A stretch of DNA of 64,000 bases, from contig NZ_KE384342.1 of NCBI RefSeq assembly GCF_000425265.1, positions 585,528 through 649,527 on the forward strand, given 5' to 3'. The position numbers and the translations under genes were made by a program. The notes under the pieces are model-generated. The model saw nothing but the letters and a program-made list of their open reading frames with translations. It was not told the DNA's origin and made no database searches. This document shows, piece after piece, positions 1 through 9,039 of the stretch (positions within the stretch are counted from its first letter, which is position 1; the number at the start of each line of letters is the position of its first letter). This DNA comes from Maridesulfovibrio zosterae DSM 11974 (lineage in GTDB: Bacteria > Desulfobacterota > Desulfovibrionia > Desulfovibrionales > Desulfovibrionaceae).

Positions 1-1315
1 CAGGACCGTCACCTGAAGCGGCGGTGTGGTTTTCCTCCCCATGAACTTTTACGATCACAGTTGCCTCGGAAAATGGCTCTTTATCTTCTTTGCGTTTAGC
101 ATCAACTACAAAAAAGTTAATAAATTCAAAATAACGTTTAGACCAGCCCATGGCTTTGAAAAAAAGCAACTCAAAAGAGGCTTCTGCCGCTGAATATTCA
201 AATCCGATGGTTTCACGTTCCTTAATGGTCGCAAGTATGGTCTGAACGGCAGGATCATTTTTATCTAGATCATAGCCGTACTGCTTAGCCTTGTAGAGTA
301 CATTGCTTTTTCCTGAGAGATCAGAAAGCAGAACACGGCGGTCATTACCAACAAGTAAGGGGTCAACATGTTCGTAGCTGGTAGAATCTTTGAGCACTGC
401 ACTAACATGTATTCCACCTTTATGGGCAAACGCTGCCTGCCCGACAAAAGGTTGTCTCAGGAACGGCCGTAGATTGGCAATCTCTGTAATATAGGTTGAT
501 GTGCTTTTCAGTTTTATCAGTTTTTTCTTGCCTATAGTTTCGTAACCGAGCTTTAGCTCAAGATTGGGAATGATGGAGCAAAGGTTCGCGTTGCCGCATC
601 TTTCGCCATAACCATTCATTGTTCCTTGAATCTGGACTGCACCGTTTGCTACAGCTGCAAGTGAGTTTGCAACAGCAAGTTCACAGTCATTATGAGCGTG
701 TATCCCTATCTGACAACCTGGAATTCGGTCCAGAACGGTCTTACAGGCTTCAGCAACAAAATCCGGCATGGAACCGCCGTTTGTATCACATAAGACCAGA
801 ACATCTGCTCCAGCTTCGTGGGCGGCTTTAAGGCAGGAAATAGAGAACTCCGGATTTGCTTTAAATCCGTCGAAAAAGTGTTCCGCATCAAAAAACAGTT
901 CTTCTACATGAGAACGCAAGTAGCTTATACTGTTACTTATGAGTTCAATATTTCTTTCAAGCGTTACGCCTAGAGCATTGGTAGCGTGGAAATCCCATGT
1001 TTTGCCGAAAATAGAAATGACTTTAGCTCCGGATTCTATCAGAGCAGCCAAATTAGGATCTTCTTCGGCTTTAAGGCGATTCATATGTGTTGAGCCAAAT
1101 GCCGAAATTTTACAGTTTTGCAGCTGATAATTGCTGATTTCCTGAAAAAATTCTTTATCAGTGGCATTTGATCCTGGCCATCCTCCTTCCACGTAATGAA
1201 CACCTAGTTCATCAAGCTTGCAGGTGATGCGAATTTTATCCTGTACGCTTAAGTTTATTTCTTCAGATTGGGTCCCATCGCGCAGTGTGGTATCATATAT
1301 TTTAATTTTTTTCAT
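1..1315 (-). CDS. cimA: (R)-citramalate synthase, 3' end missing (runs off window start)
   Basis: Condenses pyruvate and acetyl-CoA to citramalate, the first step of the pyruvate route to isoleucine. The start at 1315 reads MKKIKIYDTTLRDGTQSEE, with the conserved LRDGTQ catalytic motif of the isopropylmalate/citramalate/homocitrate synthase family. The HAHND metal-binding motif and the segment GTMNGYGERCGNANL follow, and the C-terminal regulatory-type region begins before the window edge (about 438 codons seen). The ATG lies two bases after the lysC stop, so the two are almost certainly translated together; aspartate kinase feeds the same amino-acid family. The long form with GGWPGSN after the first helix fits CimA rather than LeuA. 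The product name is family-level knowledge; substrate choice is inferred. Confidence 0.9.
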   Translation of the reverse strand, partial: MKKIKIYDTTLRDGTQSEEINLSVQDKIRITCKLDELGVHYVEGGWPGSNATDKEFFQEISNYQLQNCKISAFGSTHMNRLKAEEDPNLAALIESGAKVISIFGKTWDFHATNALGVTLERNIELISNSISYLRSHVEELFFDAEHFFDGFKANPEFSISCLKAAHEAGADVLVLCDTNGGSMPDFVAEACKTVLDRIPGCQIGIHAHNDCELAVANSLAAVANGAVQIQGTMNGYGERCGNANLCSIIPNLELKLGYETIGKKKLIKLKSTSTYITEIANLRPFLRQPFVGQAAFAHKGGIHVSAVLKDSTSYEHVDPLLVGNDRRVLLSDLSGKSNVLYKAKQYGYDLDKNDPAVQTILATIKERETIGFEYSAAEASFELLFFKAMGWSKRYFEFINFFVVDAKRKEDKEPFSEATVIVKVHGEENHTAASGDGP

Positions 1316-1317
1316 TG

Positions 1318-2556
1318 TTACAGCATGTTTTCTTCGGACCTGTTTTTATCAAGCCCGAACGTGTTATGGAGCGTTCTTATGGCAAGTTCAGTATATTTTT
1401 CTTCAATCAGACAGGTAATTTTAATTTCAGAAGTGCTGATCATCAGGATGTTGATATTTTCATCACGCAGGGCTTGAAAAGCACGGGAAGCAACACCTGA
1501 GTGATTGCGCATTCCGACACCGATTACGGAAACTTTGCATACATTCTGATCGTAGAGCACTTCTTGAGCACCAAGTGATTCTTTAATGCTGTCAAGGATT
1601 TTCAAAGTTTGATTAAGATCTGCACGGGGAATTGTGAAAGTCATATCAGTTCGTCCGTCACGACTGGGGTTCTGGACAATCATATCTACCAGAACTCCTG
1701 CTTCCGCAAGCGGGGTGAAAAGAGTCGCAGATACACCCGGTACGTCCTGCACTTTTGCAAGGGTTACGCGTGCCTGATCTTTATCATATGCAATACCGGA
1801 AACAAGTACTGATTCCATGTTTTTATCCTCCTGTGTGACATATGTTCCTATCTCGTCGCTAAAAGTAGAGCGGACATGAACTTTTACATTGTATTTTTTA
1901 GCAAACTCAACTGAACGAATCTGAAGTACTTTTGCGCCCATGCTGGCCATTTCAAGCATCTCATCATAGGAGACAGTATCAAGCTTGCGGGCTTGTGAGC
2001 AGATATTGGGGTCAGTTGTGAATACACCCGGAACATCAGTGAAAATTTCACAAACATCGGCGCTAATAGCTGCAGCAATAGCAACTGCAGAAGTATCTGA
2101 ACCTCCACGGCCAAGCGTGGTGATTCGTTTTCCTGCATCACATCCTTGAAAACCGGCAACGACCAGAATGTCATTTTCTTCCAGCAGTTCCATCATTTTT
2201 TCATTGTCTATATCAAGAATTCGCGCACGTGAATGAGCTGAGTTTGTTTTAATTGGAATTTGGAAGCCAAGCAATGACCGGGCTTTTATTCCACGATCTT
2301 TGAGCAGCATGGAAAAAAGAGCTATTGATACTTGTTCGCCAGTTGAAACCAGAGAGTCCATTTCTGCAAGATCCGGAGTGTCAGACCACTCATTTGCAAG
2401 ATCAATCAGGCGGTTTGTTTCGCCGGACATAGCTGAAAGGACTACAATAACTTTGTTGCCTTTTGAATAAGGCACCATGACTTTTTCCAGTACTTGCTTC
2501 ATGCATTCGAGGTTCCGGACCGAGGTTCCACCGAATTTCTGTACTACGATGTTCAT
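1318..2556 (-). CDS. lysC: Aspartate kinase
   Basis: Phosphorylates L-aspartate at the entry of the lysine, threonine, methionine and isoleucine pathways. The 412-residue protein opens with VVQKFGGTSV, the kinase nucleotide-binding signature, and carries TLGRGGSDTSAVAIA near residue 150. The last ~150 residues form two ACT-type regulatory domains, so feedback inhibition by lysine and/or threonine is expected. Length matches the monofunctional class. A GGAGA ribosome site sits about eight bases before the ATG. It lies between tsaE and cimA on the same strand, 38 bases after tsaE and 2 bases before cimA. Confidence 0.95.
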   Translation of the reverse strand: MNIVVQKFGGTSVRNLECMKQVLEKVMVPYSKGNKVIVVLSAMSGETNRLIDLANEWSDTPDLAEMDSLVSTGEQVSIALFSMLLKDRGIKARSLLGFQIPIKTNSAHSRARILDIDNEKMMELLEENDILVVAGFQGCDAGKRITTLGRGGSDTSAVAIAAAISADVCEIFTDVPGVFTTDPNICSQARKLDTVSYDEMLEMASMGAKVLQIRSVEFAKKYNVKVHVRSTFSDEIGTYVTQEDKNMESVLVSGIAYDKDQARVTLAKVQDVPGVSATLFTPLAEAGVLVDMIVQNPSRDGRTDMTFTIPRADLNQTLKILDSIKESLGAQEVLYDQNVCKVSVIGVGMRNHSGVASRAFQALRDENINILMISTSEIKITCLIEEKYTELAIRTLHNTFGLDKNRSEENML

Positions 2557-2594
2557 TTGAACATTATCTCCTTACCACAATAGTTCAACGGATG

Positions 2595-3089
2595 TTATTG
2601 GAATGACTTGAGAAGTGAGGCAAGCTCTTCATAGAGGGAGGTCGTTGAACCATGCAGGGTCAATTCTATTGTTCTGCCGGATGCGGCAGGTTTCCAAGTG
2701 AAGAGCAGTGCATTATCAGGCCAGAATTCAGGTCTGAGATACTGAATCCACTCGACAACTGTCAAAGTTTTTTTATTGTTTAGCTGATCAAAAAAATCGT
2801 CATCTGGTGTTTGCCCTTCTAATCTGTACAGGTCAAAATGATTAACCTGAGGTTTTGTTGGGTAAATATTAAGAATATTGAAACTTGGACTGCTTACTTC
2901 TGCGTTTTGCGCACCAGGAAGAGATTCTACCAATGCTCGAACAAAAGTTGTTTTTCCTGCTCCAAGGTCTCCATTCATAAAAATCGGAGGTAAATCTTTA
3001 CGATTTAAAAAAAACAAAGCCAAAGTGGAGCCGAGTTTTAATGTCGCCTCCACATTTGGCAGATTAATCATCAATCTTTTGGTGGTCAT
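2595..3089 (-). CDS. tsaE: tRNA threonylcarbamoyladenosine biosynthesis ATPase TsaE
   Basis: TsaE is the small ATPase that works with TsaB and TsaD to place threonylcarbamoyl on A37 of ANN-decoding tRNAs. The 164-residue protein has the Walker A motif GDLGAGKTT at residues 40-48 and the HFDLYRL motif near residue 120, both typical of the family. Its start codon overlaps the stop codon of the upstream CBS gene (ATGA), indicating translational coupling. It is commonly found next to nnr, as here. No tsaB or tsaD is visible in the window. Confidence 0.93.
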   Translation of the reverse strand: MTTKRLMINLPNVEATLKLGSTLALFFLNRKDLPPIFMNGDLGAGKTTFVRALVESLPGAQNAEVSSPSFNILNIYPTKPQVNHFDLYRLEGQTPDDDFFDQLNNKKTLTVVEWIQYLRPEFWPDNALLFTWKPAASGRTIELTLHGSTTSLYEELASLLKSFQ

Positions 3090-3541
3090 TTTGTCTTCGT
3101 TAATATCTTTAATACATCTTCTTTACCGACAACTCCGATGAGTTTTCCATTCTCAACAACAGGCAGAGTATAAAGCTTGCGCTCTACCATTAAGTCGGCA
3201 ATTTTCTCGATGCTTGTTTCAGGAGTTATAGTAACCGGATTTTTTGTCATTGCCTGCGCTACTTTTGTTGCAGCAATTTTATTAACTTCTTTTTCAAGAT
3301 CATCGCTTGATGAAAAAGAAATAAAGCCATCCAGAATTGTGAAAAAAGAAGGCATGGAAATAGATTTTTGCTGCGCTACCAGATCGCTCTGACAGATAAC
3401 TCCAACAAGTTTAGAGTTCTTGTCAACTACGGGAACTCCGTTCAGGTGTTTATCAAGCAGGAGTTTGGCAGCAGTTGTCACATCGCTCTCGGGTTCAAGT
3501 GTAAGAGCACCGGATGTCATGATGTCTTTGGCTTTAAGCAT
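3086..3541 (-). CDS. Two-CBS-domain protein
   Basis: A 151-residue protein made almost entirely of two CBS repeats (about residues 4-60 and 90-150), beginning MLKAKDIMTSGALTLEPESD; the second repeat begins QAMTKNPVTITPETS. Such stand-alone CBS pairs usually bind adenine nucleotides or S-adenosyl compounds and act as sensors; no catalytic domain is present. The start is set by AAGGAGG five bases upstream, which lies inside the 3' end of nnr, so the two genes overlap by 25 bases in different frames. Its stop overlaps the tsaE start. The partner it regulates cannot be read from sequence. Confidence 0.9.
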   Translation of the reverse strand: MLKAKDIMTSGALTLEPESDVTTAAKLLLDKHLNGVPVVDKNSKLVGVICQSDLVAQQKSISMPSFFTILDGFISFSSSDDLEKEVNKIAATKVAQAMTKNPVTITPETSIEKIADLMVERKLYTLPVVENGKLIGVVGKEDVLKILTKTK

Positions 3542-5067
3542 AATTCCTCCTTGAGTACTAGTGGTAATATGTCAGCAATTTCAGTTGCAATATTTCCGCG
3601 ATAGGGAAATTTTTTACTCAGATACAGTCCAGCCAGTGCATGCCAGTATACTCCCATACACGCACTTTGCATAGGAGGAATTCTTTTTGCAAGTAAAGCT
3701 CCTATAACTCCTGCAAGGATATCTCCGGACCCTGCTGCAGCAAGGTTCGGGGCAGAAATAGGAGAGATTGCAGTGCTTCCGTCCGGACAGCCTATAACAG
3801 TTCCTGCTCCTTTGAGAATGAGAAAAATATTTTTTGAAACGGAATATCTTCTTGCTATTTCAACCCTATCTGATTCTACTTCCTGAATTGATTTCTTTAT
3901 CAACCTGCTCATTTCTCCAGGATGCGGGGTGAAAATGGAATTCTGAGCGATCGACTGCATAAGGTGTGATCGGGAAGCCAGCGCATAAAGAGCATCAGCA
4001 TCATACACAGCTGGGGGATGACCATTTTTTACGACTGCTTCTACCAGATCAAGAGCTCCTTGATCTCGTCCCAGTCCAGGACCTATGACTAAAGAATCGT
4101 ATTCCTTAATTTTGGAAAGCAACTCTATAATCATCTGATCATTCCAATGATCACCGGAGCCAAGCCCCATAGTCATTAGTTCTGGCTTTCCTGATTTTAC
4201 TTCCGAAGCTAAACCGTCCGGGCAGGCCATGGTAACCAAACCAGCTCCGGATCGCAGTGCAGATATACCTGCAAGGTGGAGAGCTCCGGTAAGTCCCTTA
4301 GATGCCCCCACCAGCAAAACATGACCGGAAGTTCCTTTGTGCATTACAGGATTTAGTCTCGAAAGCGGTGTCAGAACATTTTTTTTGATAATATGATTAG
4401 TTGCAGGGTAGGCATGTTTTACAACTCCCGGTATTCCAATAGGAGTGACGATAAGATTTCCTGTGTATTTGGCAGCCGACGGTACGGCCAGACCTAGTTT
4501 TGCTTCTTCAAAAGTTACGGTCGTGTCTGCTTCTACAGCTATAGGTTGTGGTTTACCTGTGAGTCCATTTAATCCTGAAGGAATATCAACTGAAAAAACA
4601 TAACCTACAGCAGAGTTAATTTTTTCAACAATTGCTTTAGCAAAAGGTCTCAATTCTCCCTCAAATCCAGTCCCAAGAAGAGCATCGACAATAATATCAC
4701 TAGGTGGCAGTGCAATATTTTCTGTTGCCTTGAAATACTTAAGCTCAATACCAAGTTTTGATGCAATCTTAAGGTGGTACGCAGCATCTCCCTTATATTT
4801 ATTTTTGGGAACAGTATGAAGCACCATCACTTCGGCAGCTAAGTCAGCTAACAGTCTAGCCATTACAAAGCCGTCTCCTCCGTTATTACCAGAGCCTGCA
4901 ATGATCAGAATTTTTTTACCTGAGACCGCTCCATATTCTGAGACTAGTGACTTTACGGCCTCGTGACCTGCGTTCTCCATAAGAATTTCGCCTCGAATAC
5001 CTATTTCATTAATGGTGATACGATCCCATTCAGACATTTCCAGCGGAGTGGGTAATGGAGAAAACAT
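3517..5067 (-). CDS. nnr: Bifunctional NAD(P)H-hydrate epimerase / ADP-dependent NAD(P)H-hydrate dehydratase
   Basis: Repairs hydrated NADH and NADPH: the N-terminal YjeF-type domain (about residues 1-220) epimerises the hydrate, and the C-terminal ribokinase-like domain (about 235-510) dehydrates it using ADP. Seen motifs include AGSGNNGGDGFVMARLL in the first half, and HPGEMSRL and NLAAAGSGDILAGVIGALL in the second. At 516 residues it matches the fused family. AAGGAGC stands six bases before the ATG. It sits between acpS and the CBS/tsaE pair, an arrangement common in Gram-negative bacteria. Confidence 0.95.
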   Translation of the reverse strand: MFSPLPTPLEMSEWDRITINEIGIRGEILMENAGHEAVKSLVSEYGAVSGKKILIIAGSGNNGGDGFVMARLLADLAAEVMVLHTVPKNKYKGDAAYHLKIASKLGIELKYFKATENIALPPSDIIVDALLGTGFEGELRPFAKAIVEKINSAVGYVFSVDIPSGLNGLTGKPQPIAVEADTTVTFEEAKLGLAVPSAAKYTGNLIVTPIGIPGVVKHAYPATNHIIKKNVLTPLSRLNPVMHKGTSGHVLLVGASKGLTGALHLAGISALRSGAGLVTMACPDGLASEVKSGKPELMTMGLGSGDHWNDQMIIELLSKIKEYDSLVIGPGLGRDQGALDLVEAVVKNGHPPAVYDADALYALASRSHLMQSIAQNSIFTPHPGEMSRLIKKSIQEVESDRVEIARRYSVSKNIFLILKGAGTVIGCPDGSTAISPISAPNLAAAGSGDILAGVIGALLAKRIPPMQSACMGVYWHALAGLYLSKKFPYRGNIATEIADILPLVLKEELCLKPKTS

Positions 5068-5130
5068 AAGATGCTCCTTGTAGGAGTTAGTGTGTTAAAC
5101 ACATTTTAACTAAGTTGTAGATACAATTGG

Positions 5131-5505
5131 TTATTTTTCTAAAATAACAACAGCTGCTGCGGTGTCACGGCCATGAGTTATGGAAAGATGAATGCTTTGC
5201 ACACCCATTTCACTACTGCGCGCTAAAGCCTTACCTCGAAAAATAAGCTCGGGGGCACCTGAATTTAATCTGGAAATCTGGATACATTGGAAAGTTATTC
5301 CTTCAGCAAAACCTGTTCCCAGTGCTTTTACAGCAGCTTCTTTTGCTGCAAAGCGTGCAGAAACGTAAGGTACAGGATTTTTATCTGGAACAAGTTGCAT
5401 CTCTTCTTCTGTAAGAATTTTTTTTATAAAGCGCTCACCAAATTTTTCCAGCGAGCGCTTTATGCGGTCGAGTTCAGTAATATCAATTCCAAGACCAATA
5501 ATCAT
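5131..5505 (-). CDS. acpS: Holo-[acyl-carrier-protein] synthase
   Basis: Transfers 4'-phosphopantetheine from CoA to the serine of acyl carrier protein. The 124-residue protein shows both family signatures: GLGIDITELDRI at the N-terminus, with the metal-binding Asp at residue 8, and ARFAAKEAAVKALGTG with the conserved Glu. Its ATG lies three bases after the pdxJ stop, and it is followed by nnr after 63 bases. The pdxJ-acpS pairing is widespread in proteobacteria. Confidence 0.95.
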   Translation of the reverse strand: MIIGLGIDITELDRIKRSLEKFGERFIKKILTEEEMQLVPDKNPVPYVSARFAAKEAAVKALGTGFAEGITFQCIQISRLNSGAPELIFRGKALARSSEMGVQSIHLSITHGRDTAAAVVILEK

Positions 5506-5508
5506 AAT

Positions 5509-6234
5509 TTAGTTCACAAAAGTTCTGATGAGTTTAAGCATGTCACGTACAGCACGGTCAATCCCGAGATAGATAGCGCGAGCCATAATGGAATGACCAA
5601 TAGAGTATTCACAAATACCGGGAACCTCAGCAAAATCAAGAATATTGGTGTAATTCAAGCCGTGTCCGAGATTCACTTTAAGTCCAAGGTCCTGACACAA
5701 TTTAATGCCGTCAATTATTCTAGATAACTCATTTTTTTGATCAATGCGTGTCTTTGCATCTGCAAAATGCCCAGTATGAATTTCAACATATTCAGCACCG
5801 ATAGCTTTAGAAGCTTTAATCTGGTCTGGGTCTGCATCTATAAAAAATGAAGATCCAATGCCTTGCTCGTGAAGAGGGGCCAGATATTCAATAAGTCTTT
5901 TTTCCTGACCGATACAGTTTAAACCGCCTTCAGTGGTGAGTTCTTCACGTTTTTCTGGTACGAGGCATACTGTGGCAGGTTTTATACGCAGCGCAATCTG
6001 TTGCATTTCTTCTGTTGCCGCCATTTCAAAATGAAAATCAGTTTGAATAGTCTGGCTGATGAGATTTATATCTCGGTCTTGTACATGTCTGCGGTCTTCG
6101 CGTAGATGCATTATGATTCCTGCTGCGCCAGCAAGTTCACACATAGCTGCGGCAGTTACTGGATCTGGTTCAATGCCAAGGCGTGCTTGGCGGATAGTGG
6201 CAACGTGGTCTACATTGACGCATAAGACTGGCAT
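5509..6234 (-). CDS. pdxJ: Pyridoxine 5'-phosphate synthase
   Basis: Closes the pyridoxine ring from 1-deoxyxylulose 5-phosphate and 3-amino-2-oxopropyl phosphate in the deoxyxylulose-dependent vitamin B6 pathway. The 241-residue TIM barrel starts [18 protein letters not shown], the diagnostic N-terminal motif, and contains [13 protein letters not shown] and the C-terminal [16 protein letters not shown] lies nine bases before the start. It is the first gene of the long minus-strand run, so its promoter should be in the 261-base divergent gap upstream. Confidence 0.96.
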   Translation of the reverse strand: MPVLCVNVDHVATIRQARLGIEPDPVTAAAMCELAGAAGIIMHLREDRRHVQDRDINLISQTIQTDFHFEMAATEEMQQIALRIKPATVCLVPEKREELTTEGGLNCIGQEKRLIEYLAPLHEQGIGSSFFIDADPDQIKASKAIGAEYVEIHTGHFADAKTRIDQKNELSRIIDGIKLCQDLGLKVNLGHGLNYTNILDFAEVPGICEYSIGHSIMARAIYLGIDRAVRDMLKLIRTFVN

Positions 6235-6495
6235 ATTTATATCCTCCGATAACTTATGTCATGATTTTTTGCCGTTTTTTGAATAAAATATTAGTGGTGT
6301 ATTTACTTGTTACGGCTTGGTAGACTTACAATATAATTAATGTTCATGGTTGGCAACCGTCATCTCTTTGTAACCCCTGAATAGTTGACAATAAAATAGT
6401 ATTGGAGTTATCGGCTCAGTAACTAAGCAAATGAGATTGGCAAATAGAAATTGCCGTCAAATTATAAATGAAATTAATCATCGAGAGAATTACTA
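6235..6495. promoter_or_regulatory. Divergent intergenic region between pdxJ and UDP-glucose dehydrogenase
   Basis: This AT-rich gap must hold promoters in both directions. On the plus strand a perfect TTGACA stands at 6385-6390, with only weak -10-like sequence (around 6408-6414) at usual spacing, about 80 bases before the downstream start. No strong hairpin or known riboswitch pattern was seen. The promoter call is a reading of hexamers only. Confidence 0.35.
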
Positions 6496-7836
6496 ATGAA
6501 TATTTGTATAGTAGGGACCGGCTATGTAGGCTTGGTCAGTGCAGCTTGTTTTGCTGAGATGGGTAACCATGTCTGGTGTGTGGATAATAATCCTAATGTA
6601 GTAGAGACCCTTAAACAGGGTAAAATTCATATTTTTGAGCCAGGGCTTGAAGATTTAGTTAAACGTAATTTTGAGGATGAAAGACTCTTTTTTACCACTG
6701 ATCTTAAAGAAGGACTTGATAAGGCAAAATTTGTTTTTATTACTGTTGGAACTCCTTGTAGTTCTGACGGTAGTTGTGATTTGCGCTATGTTGAAACTGT
6801 TGCCCGTGAAATAGGTCAGGGAATGACTACCCCCAAGATTGTTGTTGATAAATCTACGGTTCCTGTTGGAACTGCGGATAAAGTTCGTGCAATAATTAAT
6901 CAGGAACTGGATAAAAGAGGCCTCAAAATTGAATTTGATGTCGCATCTAATCCTGAGTTTTTGAAAGAAGGTGATGCCGTCAGTGATTTTATGAAACCTG
7001 ACCGTGTTGTTGTCGGAACTGAAAGCGAGGGCACACGTAAAGCTTTTGAAACTTTGTACGCTCCTTATGCGCGCAGCAGAGAAAAACTTATTTTTATGGG
7101 TACCCGCAGTGCTGAAATGACCAAGTATGCGGCAAATTGTATGCTTGCTACCAAAATTTCGTTTATCAATGAAATCTCCGGTATTTGTGAAAAAGTAGGC
7201 GCTAACGTTAGGGAAGTAAGAATGGGTATCGGTTCTGATCATAGAATCGGATATTATTTTATCTATCCCGGCGTAGGTTACGGGGGATCATGTTTTCCTA
7301 AGGATGTGAAAGCCTTGATCAATACGGCGAAAGAAGTTGGTGCTAATCCTGAACTGGTGAAAGCTGTAGACTCGGTAAACAATCGTCAGAAAAAAGTTTT
7401 GGCTAGCAAAGTACTCGATTACTTTGACCCTCAGGGAGGAGTTAAAGGTAAAACTCTTGCTTTGTGGGGACTTGCATTTAAAGCTAATACTGATGATATG
7501 CGTGAATCGTCAGCTCTTTCAATTATTTCAGAACTGACTGCTGCTGGTATGAAAATTAGAGCTTTTGATCCTGTTGCTCATGAAAAAGCAGCTGAAATTC
7601 TACGTGATAATGATCTGGTGGAGATTGTTCATAATCAATATGATGTTCTGGAAGGAGCTGATGCGCTAGCTGTTGTTACTGATTGGAATCAGTTCAGAAA
7701 CCCTGATTTTGAAACAATAAAAAAATCTTTGGTAGCGCCGCTTATTTTTGATGGCAGAAATCTCTATGACCCGATATCAATGGGAGAGAATGGTTTTGCA
7801 TACTTCTGCATAGGCCGCAGACCTGTAGGTAAATAA
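6496..7836 (+). CDS. UDP-glucose 6-dehydrogenase
   Basis: Oxidises UDP-glucose to UDP-glucuronate using two NAD+, supplying uronic acids for surface polysaccharides. The 446-residue protein starts with the Rossmann motif IVGTGYVGLVSAACFAEMG (GxGxxG at residues 7-12) and has the catalytic cysteine in GVGYGGSCFPKD (Cys266), followed by the C-terminal UDP-binding domain (LAFKANTDDMRESSALSII). It stands alone between a divergent promoter region and a shared terminator, so it is probably monocistronic. No polysaccharide cluster is adjacent. Confidence 0.95.
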   Translation: MNICIVGTGYVGLVSAACFAEMGNHVWCVDNNPNVVETLKQGKIHIFEPGLEDLVKRNFEDERLFFTTDLKEGLDKAKFVFITVGTPCSSDGSCDLRYVETVAREIGQGMTTPKIVVDKSTVPVGTADKVRAIINQELDKRGLKIEFDVASNPEFLKEGDAVSDFMKPDRVVVGTESEGTRKAFETLYAPYARSREKLIFMGTRSAEMTKYAANCMLATKISFINEISGICEKVGANVREVRMGIGSDHRIGYYFIYPGVGYGGSCFPKDVKALINTAKEVGANPELVKAVDSVNNRQKKVLASKVLDYFDPQGGVKGKTLALWGLAFKANTDDMRESSALSIISELTAAGMKIRAFDPVAHEKAAEILRDNDLVEIVHNQYDVLEGADALAVVTDWNQFRNPDFETIKKSLVAPLIFDGRNLYDPISMGENGFAYFCIGRRPVGK

Positions 7837-7840
7837 TAAA

Positions 7841-7874
7841 AAAATAAGGCCCGCTTAAAGCGGGCCTTATTTTT
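7841..7874. terminator. Bidirectional factor-independent terminator
   Basis: A perfect 14-base inverted repeat (left arm 7841-7854, right arm 7860-7874) with a five-base loop, GC-rich in the middle and A/T-rich at both ends. It sits between the convergent UDP-glucose dehydrogenase and the small minus-strand gene, whose stop codon overlaps the right arm by two bases. Confidence 0.9.
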
Positions 7875-8088
7875 AGGGGTCTAAAGTTTTCATAGATGAT
7901 CGAAGTTGCAGTTCCTGCAAAATCAATCTTTCATATTCTGGACTGTACTGAATATTTTCCTGAATATCTTGATCTAACATTTTGGCAAGAAATTGAGTTT
8001 CTTCCCAAAAATCTAGAAGTTCTTCGTTTGCTAGAGATTTAATCTGGTCTTCTAATGTTACATTTTCTGTAGGGGAAAACTGAGCCAT
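7873..8088 (-). CDS. Small acidic protein of unknown function
   Basis: A 71-residue protein, acidic and predicted mostly helical, without signal peptide, membrane segment or recognisable domain. It is supported by a strong AGGAGG ribosome site (12 bases before the ATG, slightly long), coding-like composition and a terminator directly at its stop. It is probably a lineage-restricted conserved protein; I do not recognise it and propose no function. Confidence 0.65.
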   Translation of the reverse strand: MAQFSPTENVTLEDQIKSLANEELLDFWEETQFLAKMLDQDIQENIQYSPEYERLILQELQLRSSMKTLDP

Positions 8089-8353
8089 GCGAGTTCATAC
8101 CCTCCTGAATCTTCGCCTTTCATTAAGCACGTATTTGCTATACAATATTTCTAATAGTCATTTCCTGTCTAGTAGTCAATTTTTCAAAAAATAAAATAAT
8201 TGAAGATTTGTCTTATAATTTGATGATTATCTTGCAAATATTTCAGATCAATAATAATATACTTTTTAATACAAATATATTTCTTTATTATTAATTAAAT
8301 ACTGGGTAAATACGGCTTGATATATTATAAAAGCAACCAATAGGGGGCAATTT

Positions 8354-8833
8354 ATGGAAGAAGGTAAGAAAATAACACTAGATGCTGAACTTATTCAGCT
8401 AGTTACCTTCAGTATCGGGGAGGAGGAGTTTGGTGTAGATATCCTTAAGGTACAGGAAATCATAAGAACTATGGAAATCACCAAAGTTCCTAGAGCTCCT
8501 ATATTTGTTGAGGGTGTCATCAACCTTCGCGGTAAGGTTATCCCCATTATCGATCTTAGAAGTAAATTTGGTCTGCAGACTATAGAACACGATCAGAATA
8601 CACGTATCATTGTTATTGAAATTAATGATATGATTGTCGGATTTGTTGTTGACTCTGTTTCTGAGGTATTAAGAATACCAGCTTCTACAGTAGAACCACC
8701 GCCGGCTGTTGTATCAGGGCTTGAATCTGAATATATAAGTGGAGTTGGCAAGCTTGAAGATAGGTTGCTTATTCTGCTTGATCTTAACAGACTTCTGTCT
8801 AGTGATGAACAGGAACAACTGGCTCAAGTATAG
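8354..8833 (+). CDS. cheW: CheW-type chemotaxis coupling protein
   Basis: A 159-residue single-domain CheW protein, linking methyl-accepting receptors to the CheA kinase in the cytoplasm. Seen features are the start of the fold (QLVTFSIGEEEFGVDILKVQEI), the conserved INLRGKVIPIIDLR segment, and the C-terminal GVGKLEDRLLILLDLNRLL. An AGGGGGC stretch eight bases ahead of the ATG serves as ribosome site. No other chemotaxis gene is nearby; mfd follows after about 200 bases. It could instead serve a CheA-like pathway other than flagellar chemotaxis. Confidence 0.92.
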   Translation: MEEGKKITLDAELIQLVTFSIGEEEFGVDILKVQEIIRTMEITKVPRAPIFVEGVINLRGKVIPIIDLRSKFGLQTIEHDQNTRIIVIEINDMIVGFVVDSVSEVLRIPASTVEPPPAVVSGLESEYISGVGKLEDRLLILLDLNRLLSSDEQEQLAQV

Positions 8834-9039
8834 TTAGAAGTTTTATCTTTTTATAAAGTATTTATCAAACTCTAGCTTTTTGAATGTCTTAAATTCAAAC
8901 TCTTTTTTGTACTTTGGGCAGTATATGTTGGTTGAAGCCGATATTTGCTGGACATCAGTGTACATTATCTGCAAGAAAAAGTCGTTCTCTGGTTTTCATC
9001 AGGGGACGACTTTACTTTTTATCTATTTTCGGAGTTAAA

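Noticed and set aside
6655-7242. A 195-codon minus-strand ORF
   Set aside because: It is antisense to the middle of UDP-glucose dehydrogenase, whose motifs are clear in the other frame.
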